From: Betaproteobacteria bacterium
GTDB lineage: Bacteria; Pseudomonadota; Gammaproteobacteria; Burkholderiales; Usitatibacteraceae
NCBI GenBank assembly: GCA_016709665.1
Contig: JADJMI010000027.1
Location: forward strand, 186,001-250,000
Length of the DNA: 64,000 nucleotides
Direction of reading: 5' to 3'
The position numbers and the translations under genes were made by a program. The notes below the pieces were generated by a model. The model ran no database searches, was not told where the DNA came from, and saw only the letters and a list, made by a program, of their open reading frames with translations. Positions 32,033 to 41,220 of the stretch are shown one piece after another. The stretch's first letter is position 1. Each line of letters opens with the position of its first letter.

Positions 32033-33665
32033 ATGACGCACCCCTACGAACAGGGCCTCGAGCGCAACGAGGCGAACTACACCGCGCTCACGCCGGTGTC
32101 CTATCTCGCCAAGGCCGCCACCGTGTACCCCGACCAGGTCGCCGTGATCCACGGCAGCCTGCGACGGCCGTGGAAGGACGTCTACTCGCGCTGCCGGCGG
32201 CTCGCCTCGGCGCTCGCCGGGCGCGGCATCCGCCGCGGCGACACGGTGGCGGCGATGCTGCCCAACGTGCCGGCCATGGTGGAACTGCACTTCGGCCCGG
32301 CCATGATCGGCGCCGTGGTGAACACGCTCAACACCCGCCTGGACCCGGAAGCCATCGCGTTCATGCTGGACCATGGCGAGGCGAAGGTGCTCTTCACCGA
32401 CCGGGAGTTCAGCGGCACGGTCGAGAAGGCCCTCGCGCTCTGCCAGGCGAAGCCGCTCGTGATCGACGTGGACGACGCGATGCACGAGGGCGGGAAGTTC
32501 CTCGGCGAGAAGGAATACGAGTCGTTCCTGCAGGAGGGCAATCCGGCGTTCGAATGGACCTTCCCGCCGGACGAATGGGACGCCATCGCGCTCAACTACA
32601 CCTCGGGCACCACCGGCAATCCCAAGGGCGTGGTCTACCACTACCGCGGCGCCTACCTCAACGCGATCAACAACATCCTCGACTGGTCGATGCCCAAGCA
32701 CGCGGTCTATCTCTGGACCCTGCCGATGTTCCACTGCAACGGCTGGTGCTTCAACTGGACGATGGCCGCGGCGGCCGGCACGAACGTCTGCCTGCGCAAG
32801 GTCGATCCGAAGCACATCCTGGAACTCATCCGCGAGCACGAGGTGACGCACTACTGCGGCGCGCCCATCGTGCATTCGATGCTGATGAACGCCCCCGCCG
32901 AGTGGAAGCAGGGCATCGACCACGAGGTGCACTGCCTGGTCGCCGCGGCGCCGCCGCCCGCAGCCGTGATCGAGGGCATGGGGCGCATGGGATTCGACAT
33001 CACGCACGTCTACGGGCTCACGGAGACCTACGGGCCGGCCGCGGTCTGCGCGAAGCACGAGGCCTGGAAGTCGCTTCCGATCGAGGAGCAGGTGAGGAAG
33101 AACGGCCGCCAGGGCGTGGCCTACCTGCTCGAGGAGGGGATGACCGTCCTCGACCCGGAATCGCTGGAGCCGGTGCCGTGGGATGGCGAGACCATGGGCG
33201 AGATCATGTTCCGCGGCAACATCACCATGAAGGGCTACCTCAAGAACCCGAAGGCCACGGCGGAGGCGTTCCGCGGCGGCTGGTTCCATTCGGGCGACCT
33301 CGCCGTGATGCAGCCCGACGGCTACATCAAGATCAAGGACCGCTCCAAGGACGTGATCATCTCCGGGGGAGAACATCTCGTCGCAGGAGGTCGAGGATGT
33401 CCTCTTCGGCCATCCTGCCGTGATGCTGGCGGCCGTCGTCGCGCAGCCGGACGACAAGTGGGGCGAGACGCCCTGCGCCTTCGTGGAACTGAAGGAGGGG
33501 GCGGCGGTGACGGAGGCGGAGATCATCGAGTTCTGCCGGACGCGGATGGCGAGGTTCAAGATCCCGAAGAGCGTGGTGTTCGGGGCGCTGCCCAAGACGT
33601 CGACGGGGAAGATCCAGAAGTTCCTGCTGCGGGACCGGGCGCGCAGCAAGAGTTCATTCGAGTGA
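32033..33665 (+). pseudogene. Acyl-CoA synthetase (AMP-dependent), broken by one frameshift
   Basis: Reads as a ~543-residue acyl-CoA ligase split in two frames. The first frame has NYTSGTTGNPKGVVYHYRG, WTLPMFHCNGWCFNW and YGLTETYGPAAV, and reaches [13 protein letters not shown]. Then the frame shifts near 33366: after TCC there are five G where seven are needed for ISGGENIS. The second frame continues from there through [14 protein letters not shown] to [13 protein letters not shown]. The 49.3-kb paralogue is intact at this point, so a lost GG in a G run, or a sequencing error, is the likely cause. Unshifted, the first frame runs on to 33907. Likely substrate: a short- or medium-chain acid. 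Confidence 0.85.
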
Positions 33666-33686
33666 TGCGGGCGCAATTCCGGGTAA

Positions 33687-33847
33687 CGCCGATTGCCGCG
33701 GATTCCACGCCGATTGCCGCAGACAATGCAGGGAGAATCAAGGCAAGGGTCATGGTGTTCGCCGAAGAACCCGAGGATCATTTCTCGTCGACGCCCCGAT
33801 CCTTGAAACATCGGCGGCAATCGGCGTGGAATCCGCGGCAATCGGCG
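33687..33847. repeat. Perfect 34-base inverted repeat with CGCCGATTGCCGC units
   Basis: The arms 33687-33720 and 33814-33847 are exact reverse complements. Each arm has CGCCGATTGCCGC at both ends around GGATTCCA. The 93-base spacer holds no clear gene. The layout (tandem short units, facing arms, intergenic site) resembles the GCAGATGAAC elements but the sequence differs. Confidence 0.9.
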
Positions 33848-33903
33848 CTTCCGATGCCTTGCCGCCGCGTCACTCCCCGCAGCCATAGCCAACGAAAGCC
33901 GAC

Positions 33904-34749
33904 ATGAACACGATGCGTGAAGGCTCGGTACTGTGCCTCGACCCCCACGGATTCCACCGCATCCGCTGGACGGAGTGGGGCGAACCGGAAAATCCCCGCG
34001 TCCTCGTCTGCGCCCACGGCCTCACCCGCTGCGGACGAGACTTCGACTTCCTCGCCGAGCGGATGAGCGACGAGTACCGCGTCGTCTGCCCGGATACCGC
34101 CGGGCGCGGCCGCAGCGACTGGCTCGCGGACAAGAACGACTACGGCTATCCGGTCTATTGCGCGGACGCGGCGGCGATGCTCGCGGCACTGGGCGCCGAG
34201 CGCGTCGACTGGGTGGGCACGTCGATGGGAGGCATTCTCGGCATGATCCTCGCCGCCCAGCCGCGCACGCCCGTCGCCAAGCTCGTCCTGAACGACGTGG
34301 GATCGGTCGTGCCGAAGGCCTCGCTCGAGCGAATCGCGCAGTACGTGGGTCTCACGCCCGCCTTCGAATCGCTCGAGCAGCTCGAGGCGGTGATGCGCTC
34401 CGTGAGCCCGTTCGGCGAACTCTCGGCCGCGCAGTGGCGACACCTCGCGGTCCACGTGGCGCGCCGCGGCGACGACGGGAAGTGGCGCTTTCATTACGAT
34501 CCGGGGGTCGCCGTCCCGTTCAAGGGTGCCGTGCACGGGGACATCGATCTTTCGCCCTGGTGGCTCGCCGTGCGCTCGCCCGTGCTCGTCCTTCGCGGCG
34601 ACTCGTCGGATCTCCTCACGCCGGACATCCTGGCGCGGATGCGGGAACGGCCGGGAACGGAGGCGGTGGAAGTGCCCCGCACGGGCCACGCGCCGATGCT
34701 GATGGACGATTTCCAGGTCGGCGTCATCCGCGATTTCCTCCTCGCGTGA
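33904..34749 (+). CDS. Alpha/beta hydrolase
   Basis: The 281-residue protein has the alpha/beta-hydrolase fold: an oxyanion-hole region VCAHGLTRCGRDFD near residue 37, PDTAGRGRSDW, the nucleophile elbow GTSMGG with Ser107, and a C-terminal PRTGHAPMLMDD with the catalytic His. The acid residue is probably the Asp in RGDSSDLLTP. The substrate is unknown. It overlaps the following oxidoreductase by four bases (GTGA), which suggests a functional pair. Confidence 0.85.
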   Translation: MNTMREGSVLCLDPHGFHRIRWTEWGEPENPRVLVCAHGLTRCGRDFDFLAERMSDEYRVVCPDTAGRGRSDWLADKNDYGYPVYCADAAAMLAALGAERVDWVGTSMGGILGMILAAQPRTPVAKLVLNDVGSVVPKASLERIAQYVGLTPAFESLEQLEAVMRSVSPFGELSAAQWRHLAVHVARRGDDGKWRFHYDPGVAVPFKGAVHGDIDLSPWWLAVRSPVLVLRGDSSDLLTPDILARMRERPGTEAVEVPRTGHAPMLMDDFQVGVIRDFLLA

Positions 34750-36350
34750 AAGCGGCGCCGCTCGATTGCGCCATCGTCGGCGCCGGGCACAACGGACTCG
34801 CCTGCGCCTGCTATCTCGCGGGCGCCGGGATGAAGGTCGGCGTGTTCGAACGGCGCGAAGTCGTCGGGGGTGCGGCCGTGACGGAGACTTTCCATCCGGG
34901 CTTCCGGAATTCCGCGGCCAGCTACACCGTGAGCCTGCTGAACCCCAAGGTGATCCGCGACCTGCGCCTCGCCGAGCACGGCCTGAAGGTCGTGGAGCGG
35001 CCGTTCTCGAACTTCCTGCCGACGGCCGATGGCGGGTACCTGAAGATGGGGGGAGGCCTCGAGGCATCGCAACGCGAGGTGGCGAAGTTCAGCGCGCGCG
35101 ACGCGGCGCGCCTGGGCGCGTACTACGAGCGCCTCGAGCGCGTCGCGGACGTCCTGCGCGGCCTGCTCCTCGAGACGCCACCCAACGCCGGCGGAGGAAT
35201 CGGCGAGATCCTGCGCGCGTGGAAGGCCGGGAAGGGCCTCGCTCGCCTGCCCCGGGCCGCACAGCGGGACGTGCTCGACCTCTTCACGATGTCGGCGGCC
35301 GACTGGCTGGATCGCTGGTTCGAATCGGACCCGATCCGCGCCTGCTTCGGGTTCGACAGCGTGGTGGGCAATTTCGCGAGCCCGTATTCCCCCGGCACGG
35401 CCTATGTCCTCCTGCACCACGTCTTCGGCGAGGTGAACGGCAAGAAGGGCGCCTGGGGGCACGCGATGGGCGGCATGGGTGCCATCACCCAGGCGCTCGC
35501 CCGGGAAGCCGAAGCCCGCGGCGTGGCGATCCGCACCGGGGCGGGGGTCGCCCGCATCGTCTCGCGGGAGGGGCAGGCGACGGGCATCGTTCTCGACGAC
35601 GGCACCGAGATCGCCGCGCGTTGCGTCGCCGGCAACGCCAACCCCCGCGTGCTGGCGCGCCTCGCGGGGGGGGAGGGGTGGCCGGAGGCGATCCGTGACT
35701 TCGCCTGCGAATCGGCGACTTTCCGCATGAACGTCGCGCTTGCGGAATTGCCGGATTTCACCTGCCTGCCCGGCACGGAGCAGGCGCCCCATCACGGCTC
35801 GGGCATCATCCTCGCGCCCACGCTCGACTACATGGACCGCGCGCACGCGAGCGCCCGCGACGGCGGCTGGTCCGCCGAGCCGATCGTCGAAATCCTCATT
35901 CCGAGCACGGTGGACGACTCCCTTGCGCCGAAAGGGCAGCACGTCGCGAGCCTCTTCTGCCAGCACTTCCGCTTCCGGTTGCCCGACGGGCGCTCGTGGG
36001 ATGCGGACCGGGAGAAGGCGGCCGACGCGATCCTCGCGCTCGTCGACCGGCACGCGCCGAATTTCTCGCGGAGCGTCATCGCGAGGCGCATCCTGTCGCC
36101 CGCGGACCTCGAGCGCGAGTTCGGCCTGGAGGGCGGCGACATCTTCCACGGCAGGCTTTCCCTCAACCAGCTCTTCAGCGCGCGCCCGGCGCTCGGGCAC
36201 GCGGACTACCGGATGCCCCTTTCGGGGCTCTACCTCTGCGGGTCGGGGGCGCACCCCGGGGGCGGGGTGACGGGCGTGCCGGGACACAATGCCGCGCGCG
36301 AGATCCTGCGCGACCGCCGGCGGGGCTTCCGCTGGGCGCCTCGCGGCTGA
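34746..36350 (+). CDS. FAD-dependent oxidoreductase, phytoene-desaturase-like (COG1233, PYROXD2-like)
   Basis: A 534-residue protein with GTG start overlapping the hydrolase stop. DCAIVGAGHNGLACACYLAG is the N-terminal FAD fold, followed by ERREVVGGAAVTETFHPGF; the C terminus has LYLCGSGAHPGGGVTGVPGH, the second FAD-contact motif of the carotenoid-desaturase/amine-oxidase group. Its closest described architecture is the PYROXD2/COG1233 type. No carotenoid genes are nearby, so a carotenoid role is unlikely. It converges with the next gene, one base apart. Confidence 0.82.
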   Translation: MKAAPLDCAIVGAGHNGLACACYLAGAGMKVGVFERREVVGGAAVTETFHPGFRNSAASYTVSLLNPKVIRDLRLAEHGLKVVERPFSNFLPTADGGYLKMGGGLEASQREVAKFSARDAARLGAYYERLERVADVLRGLLLETPPNAGGGIGEILRAWKAGKGLARLPRAAQRDVLDLFTMSAADWLDRWFESDPIRACFGFDSVVGNFASPYSPGTAYVLLHHVFGEVNGKKGAWGHAMGGMGAITQALAREAEARGVAIRTGAGVARIVSREGQATGIVLDDGTEIAARCVAGNANPRVLARLAGGEGWPEAIRDFACESATFRMNVALAELPDFTCLPGTEQAPHHGSGIILAPTLDYMDRAHASARDGGWSAEPIVEILIPSTVDDSLAPKGQHVASLFCQHFRFRLPDGRSWDADREKAADAILALVDRHAPNFSRSVIARRILSPADLEREFGLEGGDIFHGRLSLNQLFSARPALGHADYRMPLSGLYLCGSGAHPGGGVTGVPGHNAAREILRDRRRGFRWAPRG

Positions 36351-36351
36351 C

Positions 36352-37137
36352 CTACCACCGCGGCGGACGCTTCTCGAGGAAGGCGGCGATCCCCTCGGTG
36401 GCGACGGGGTCCGCGAAATTGCAGGCGATGGTGCGGCTCGCATCGGCGTAGGCCGCCGCGAGCGAGGCTTCCAGCTGGCGGTAGAAGAGGGCCTTGCCCA
36501 GCGCGAGCGTCTCGCGGGGCTTGGCGATCAGGTGGCTCGCGAGGTCGCGAACGCAGTCGGCCAGGCGGTCGGCCGGGCAGACCCGGTTGAGGAGGCCCCA
36601 GTCGAGCGCGGTCTCGGCGTCGATGAACTCGCCGGTCATGAGCATCTCGGCGGCACGCTTTCGCCCGATGTTGCGCGAGAGCGCCACCGCCGGCGTCGAG
36701 CAGAAGAGCCCCAGGTTCACGCCGGACACGGCAAAACGGGCGTCGGCGGACGCGACGGCGAGGTCGCACTGCGCCACGAGCTGGCAACCCGCGGCCGTGG
36801 CCAGCCCGTTCACCTGCGCGATGACCGGCTGGGGCAGGGCGACGAGCTTCTGCATGAATGCCCCGCACCGGGAGAAAAGCGCCTCGACCTGGGCCTGCGA
36901 GGGGAGGGAGCGCATTTCCTTCAGGTCGTGGCCGGCGCAGAAGGCCGAGCCCGCCGCGGCGATCACGACGACGCGAACCCGCGGGTCATTCGCGAGGGCG
37001 TCCAGTGCCGCGTGAAGGCGCTCGAGCAGCGCGCCGGAGAGCGCGTTGTACTGCCGCGGCCGGTTGAGCGTCAGGGTGGCGATGCCGTCCTGTCGGGTTT
37101 CCAGCAGCGGGTCAGCGGGTGAGGAGGCGGTTTCCAT
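36352..37137 (-). CDS. Enoyl-CoA hydratase/isomerase family protein (ECHDC3-like)
   Basis: The 261-residue crotonase-fold protein has ATLTLNRPRQYNALSG, the oxyanion-hole segments AFCAGHDLKEM and GLATAAGCQLVAQCDLAVAS, and a C-terminal FLEKRPPRW. Around the usual second catalytic Glu it reads VNLGLFCSTPAVALSRN, without an acidic residue, as in ECHDC3-type proteins; classical hydratase activity is therefore doubtful. It has its own leftward promoter at 37.18 kb. Confidence 0.85.
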   Translation of the reverse strand: METASSPADPLLETRQDGIATLTLNRPRQYNALSGALLERLHAALDALANDPRVRVVVIAAAGSAFCAGHDLKEMRSLPSQAQVEALFSRCGAFMQKLVALPQPVIAQVNGLATAAGCQLVAQCDLAVASADARFAVSGVNLGLFCSTPAVALSRNIGRKRAAEMLMTGEFIDAETALDWGLLNRVCPADRLADCVRDLASHLIAKPRETLALGKALFYRQLEASLAAAYADASRTIACNFADPVATEGIAAFLEKRPPRW

Positions 37138-37178
37138 GGCGTCTGCGCGGCCTGCCGCGTTGCGACTGAAACGACGGG

Positions 37179-37184
37179 ATTATC
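37179..37184 (-). promoter_or_regulatory. Extended -10 promoter of the ECHDC3-like gene
   Basis: On the minus strand TGTGATAAT forms an extended -10 box (GATAAT at 37184-37179). It predicts a start near 37172 and a leader of about 35 bases. The surrounding 60 bases are unusually AT-rich for this window. Confidence 0.45.
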
Positions 37185-37240
37185 ACATTGTTTTTCAGTA
37201 AAAGTCGGCAATCTCTCATCCGAATTGTCGATTGCATCGC

Positions 37241-37257
37241 GTAAGTGATTGACTTAC
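37241..37257. promoter_or_regulatory. Inverted repeat GTAAGT-N5-ACTTAC before the Slam-like gene
   Basis: Perfect six-base arms flank GATTG. It overlaps a weak candidate promoter on the plus strand (TTGCAT at 37232, TACCAT at 37255, 17 bases apart) and lies about 105 bases before the Slam-like start. It may be an operator for the surface-export locus. Confidence 0.35.
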
Positions 37258-37362
37258 CATCGTTTAGATCGGGTCCCAGACGACCGCTCCGGGCCTTTCC
37301 CGACAGGGAAATCCCGATGCGCCGGATCGACCCGCTTCCCCCGGAAAAAAGGCGAGCATTCC

Positions 37363-38742
37363 ATGAAACTCCTCGCACGCCCGTGGCTCACCGCCGCCGG
37401 CCTCGTCGTCGCCGCCGGATTCAGCGCAGGCGCGTCGGCCGACCCCGCGACCCTCGAGAAGGCCCGGCGCCTGCTCGTCGAGAACAACCCCAAGCAGGCC
37501 TACATGGAACTGATCGGGCTGCAGGACAAGCTCGCGGGGAACCTCGACTTCGACTACCTGCTGGGCGTCGCCGCGCTCGACAGCGGCAAGATCGATGACG
37601 CGATCATCGCCTTCGAGCGCGTGCTCGCGGTGAACCCGAACCATGCGGGCGCCCAGATGGACCTCGCGCGCGCCTACTTCGCCGCGGGTTCCTTCGACCT
37701 GGCCGAGGCCGGCTTCAAGTCGCTCGCGGCGAGCAACCCGCCGCCCGCCGCGCAGCAGACCATCGCGCGCTATCTCGAGGCGATCAACGCGAGGAAGCGC
37801 CAGACGACGCCGGGCTGGCTCGGCTACGGCGAACTGGGCCTGGGCTACGACACGAACATCACCGGCGTGCCTTCGGACTTCGGCGCCGCCGCCCAGCAGT
37901 CCTTCGGCATCGTCGGCATCGAGGCGACGGGCAACTCGGTCAAGCGCAAGGCGGGCTTCGGCAATGCCGCCGGCGCGATGGAATACTCCGTTCCCCTCTC
38001 GCGCGGCTGGAGCGTCTTCGCGGGAGGCGAGGGGAAGCTGCGCGGCTACGAAGGCGAGTCGAAGTACAACTCGCTTTCGGGCGAGGCGCGCGCGGGCGGC
38101 GCCCTCAACGACGGCCCGACGCAGTGGCGCGCGCTGGCGAGCTACCTCGTCTTCAACCAGGACGGCGAGGCGCCCGGCGACCCGGCGCCCACGAACGACC
38201 GCCGTATCGCCTCCGCGCAACTCGACTGGAAGTACAGCCTCGACCCGCGCACGCAGGTGGGCCTCACGGGCCAGTACGGCCAGGTGCGCTTCCCGACGAA
38301 CGAAGTCGAGGACTTCGACCAGCTCTACCTGCAGGCCACGTGGCTCAAGTCGTTCGATGCGAAGGGGCAGCCGCTGCTGTACCTCTCGGCCTTCGGCAGC
38401 GACGATCGCGCGGTCAACAAGCTGCCCGACGGCGAGACGGACAAGAGCAAGAACCTCGCCGGCCTGCGCAGCTACGCCCAGTATTCGGTCAACCCGAAGC
38501 TGAACCTCTTCAACGGGCTGGGCTTCGTGATGCGCCGCGACAAGGACGCTTTCGCGCGCTCCACCACCGTGGAGAAGGGCAAGGACAAGTTCTCGGAGTT
38601 CCTCGTGGGCCTCAACTGGCAGTTCCAGAAGACCTGTGCGGTGCGCACGCAGTACGTCTACACGCGCAACAACTCCAACATCGCGATCTACGATTTCGAC
38701 CGCAGCGAGGTCTCCACGGCCGTTCGCTGCGACGTCAACTAA
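37363..38742 (+). CDS. Slam-like outer-membrane protein: TPR domain plus beta-barrel
   Basis: The 459-residue protein has a signal peptide (MKLLARPWLTAAGLVVAAGF..., cut near ASA-DP), then two to three TPR-like helical repeats (about 30-140, e.g. DSGKIDDAIIAFERVLAVNP), and a C-terminal region (about 150-459) of amphipathic strands ending with FDRSEVSTAVRCDVN. GYGELGLGYDTNITGVPS at the junction resembles the barrel start of Slam (DUF560) proteins, which export surface proteins across the outer membrane. Length and layout fit Slam. The next gene encodes a likely client. Assignment is by architecture. Confidence 0.7.
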   Translation: MKLLARPWLTAAGLVVAAGFSAGASADPATLEKARRLLVENNPKQAYMELIGLQDKLAGNLDFDYLLGVAALDSGKIDDAIIAFERVLAVNPNHAGAQMDLARAYFAAGSFDLAEAGFKSLAASNPPPAAQQTIARYLEAINARKRQTTPGWLGYGELGLGYDTNITGVPSDFGAAAQQSFGIVGIEATGNSVKRKAGFGNAAGAMEYSVPLSRGWSVFAGGEGKLRGYEGESKYNSLSGEARAGGALNDGPTQWRALASYLVFNQDGEAPGDPAPTNDRRIASAQLDWKYSLDPRTQVGLTGQYGQVRFPTNEVEDFDQLYLQATWLKSFDAKGQPLLYLSAFGSDDRAVNKLPDGETDKSKNLAGLRSYAQYSVNPKLNLFNGLGFVMRRDKDAFARSTTVEKGKDKFSEFLVGLNWQFQKTCAVRTQYVYTRNNSNIAIYDFDRSEVSTAVRCDVN

Positions 38743-38752
38743 GGGGCCGGCC

Positions 38753-41117
38753 ATGTTCCAGCGCACGAAACTTTCGCACCTCCTCCTCGCGGCCGGCGTG
38801 GTGAGCGCGGGTCCCGCGTTCGCGGCGAGCGGCACCTTCACCTTCGTCACGGGCGAAGTGAACGTCCAGCGCGCCGACGGCCAGCGCGTCCCGGTCACGC
38901 GCGGCACGGCCGTCAATGCCGGCGACGCCATCGTGACCGGCCGCCAGGGCATGGCGCAGCTCACGATGGTCGACCAGGCCAAGATCTCGCTGCGTCCCAA
39001 CACCCAGTTCCAGATCGAGCGCTATGCGGAAACCGCCGATTCGGCGGCCGGTGCCGTTCTCAATCTCGTTCGCGGCACCCTTCGCACCTTCACCGGCCTG
39101 CTCTCGTCGAACGCGCGCGGACGATTCGTGATGAAGACGAAGGTCGCGACCGTGGGCATCCGGGGATCCGGCAACGTGCTCTTCGCGGGCGAGGCGGCCG
39201 ACTGCGATCCCGAGAAGGTCGGCCAGGCGGGGGGCACCTGCGACATCACGGTGAACCACACGATCGAGGGCAGCCACGCGGTGGCCTTCGGCGACGGGGG
39301 GGGCGGCCTGCCGGCCCAGCAGGGCGGGGCGCAGACCTCATCACCGGGCCGGGCCAGACCGTGCTCGTGACGGGCAAGGGGGACGTGAAGTACATCCCGA
39401 CGCCGCGCTTCATGGCCGACCTCGCGATCAATCCGACCGGCGCCGCCAAGGACGCCGCTTCCGCGGCCACCGCGGCCGAGACCCGCAACTTCGGGCCCAG
39501 CGACGCGAACGCGCCGCTCACGAAGCAGGCGACGGACACGGGTACGCCCGTCGGCAACAACGGCCTGGGCTTCAGTCTCACCGATGCCTCGGGCAACCTG
39601 CCCGGCGGCGATCCCCTCGGCCTCCTCGATTCCGTCATCGTCGGCGTGGGCGCGCTCTTCGGCCAGTCGCTCCCGGGCGAGACCCAGCGGGAAGGCACGG
39701 CCCTGCGCGGCTATTCGGCCTACAACGGCACGCTCTCCACCCTCGACCCGGCGATCACCGGGGGCACCCTGCGCGACACGCAGACGGTCACGAACGACAG
39801 CCTCACCATCACGGCGGGACGGTACGAGAACGCGACCTTCGGGCTCTTCGGGCCCGGCACCGGCGGCCCGGTGGCCGGCAGCGTGCACTGGATCTACGCG
39901 GGGTCGGGTTTCCCGACCTATCTCGCCGACGTGCTCACCGGCACGGCGACCTACACGCGCGTGATCAACACGTCGCCGACGAACCAGCTCAACACGGCCG
40001 GGACGCTTTCGACGGCGACGCTCGACGTGAACTTCACCAATCGCACGCTCAACGCCAACATCGGGATCGCGATCCCGGCGGCGGGCACGAACGCGGGCGG
40101 CTCGTGGACGATGACGGCGCAGGACGTCCCCTTCGCCTTCAACGCGTTCTTCGCGACCACCAACGACCGCCTGCGCATCACGAACGGCGCCGGCGCCACT
40201 TCGCAGGGCAACCCGAACCTCTTCGGCGGCTTCGAGGGCAGCTTCGTCGGCTCGGGCCTGTCGGGCGCCATCCTCGGCTACAACGTCGTCGACCAGACCT
40301 CGAGCAACCCGAACAACTTCAACAACGTCGCCGGGGTGGTCGGGTTCCGGGGTCCGCTCCAGAACGCCGCGTCGACCTATCGCGACGGCATCGTCTCGGA
40401 TCCCGCCGACGCGCTCGCCGGAGAACTCGTGCGCAATTACGCCATCACGAACCGGCCCGAGGAAGTCACGGTGGACGCGCAGGGCCGGCCGACGGGCTTC
40501 ACCGCGCCGTACGGCGGCTTCGCCGGCGCCCACAACCCGTATTCGATCGGGACCTCGAGCGTGGTGCAATCCGGCACGGACGCCGAGACCGGCCTCACGT
40601 GGGGGCGCTGGTCGGGCGGCGTGGCGCTGGTGAACGCCGGCGGGGCGCAGCAATCGCTCGCGCTCGACGGTCGCAGCCTGCATTACATCTTTCCGGCGTC
40701 CAGAACGGGCCGGTCGCCCTGCCGCTCACGGGCCAGGCCACCTACGACCTGGTCGGCTCCACCAGCCCGACCGACAACCTGGGGCACGTCGGCACGCTCA
40801 ACTCGGCGACGCTCGCGGCCAATTTCACCAACCGCACGGTGGACACCAACGTGAACCTCACCATCGCCGGCCAGACGATCAACGGGGCGGCCCTCGGGGT
40901 GCCCATCTATCGCGAACAGTACTTCACGGCCTTCCGGAGCAACGTCCCGGGGCTGCCGGTTCCGCAGCAACTCGTCATCACGTGCAACCCGGCGTGCCCG
41001 CAGGCGGGGGGCTCGCTCAGCGGCTTCTTCGCCGGGCGCGGCGCCGAGGGCGCCGGCATGATGTACAACCTGAACGGGGCCTCGGGTGCGGCGGCCTTCC
41101 GCCGGACGGGGTCCTAG
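38753..41117 (+). pseudogene. FecR-domain exported protein with two TbpB-like barrel modules, two frameshifts
   Basis: Reads as about 787 residues once two single-base losses are restored, near 39337 (GCGCAGACCTCATC, one base short before QTLITGPGQTVLVTG) and near 40694 (TTTCCGGCGTCC, one G short). It has a signal peptide (MFQRTKLSHLLLAAGVVSAG), a FecR-type domain (about 30-170, TFVTGEVNVQRADGQ, VATVGIRGSG), then two related modules that start TATYTRV and ATYDLVG and share the strand pattern NFTNRT...GxFxGxGxxGAxxxY. The second module ends the protein with FFAGRGAEGAGMMYNLNG. Both breaks look like sequencing errors. Likely client of the preceding Slam-like protein. Confidence 0.75.
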
Positions 41118-41220
41118 GGTCGCGCCTTTTGCGGCCTGCGACCTGTGACACGGTTCACAACGGATTCGAGCCCGGGAACCCACAATCGTTGATGGCGTTT
41201 CCGGCATGGGAGATCACCAG

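Noticed and set aside
33660..33907. C-terminal extension of the acyl-CoA synthetase in its first frame to 33907
   Set aside because: It reads through the inverted repeat after a frameshift; the conserved C terminus lies in the other frame and stops at 33665.
36352..37137. Classical enoyl-CoA hydratase for valine breakdown
   Set aside because: One of the two catalytic acidic residues is missing and it is not near the mms operon; the 58.3-kb gene fits that role.
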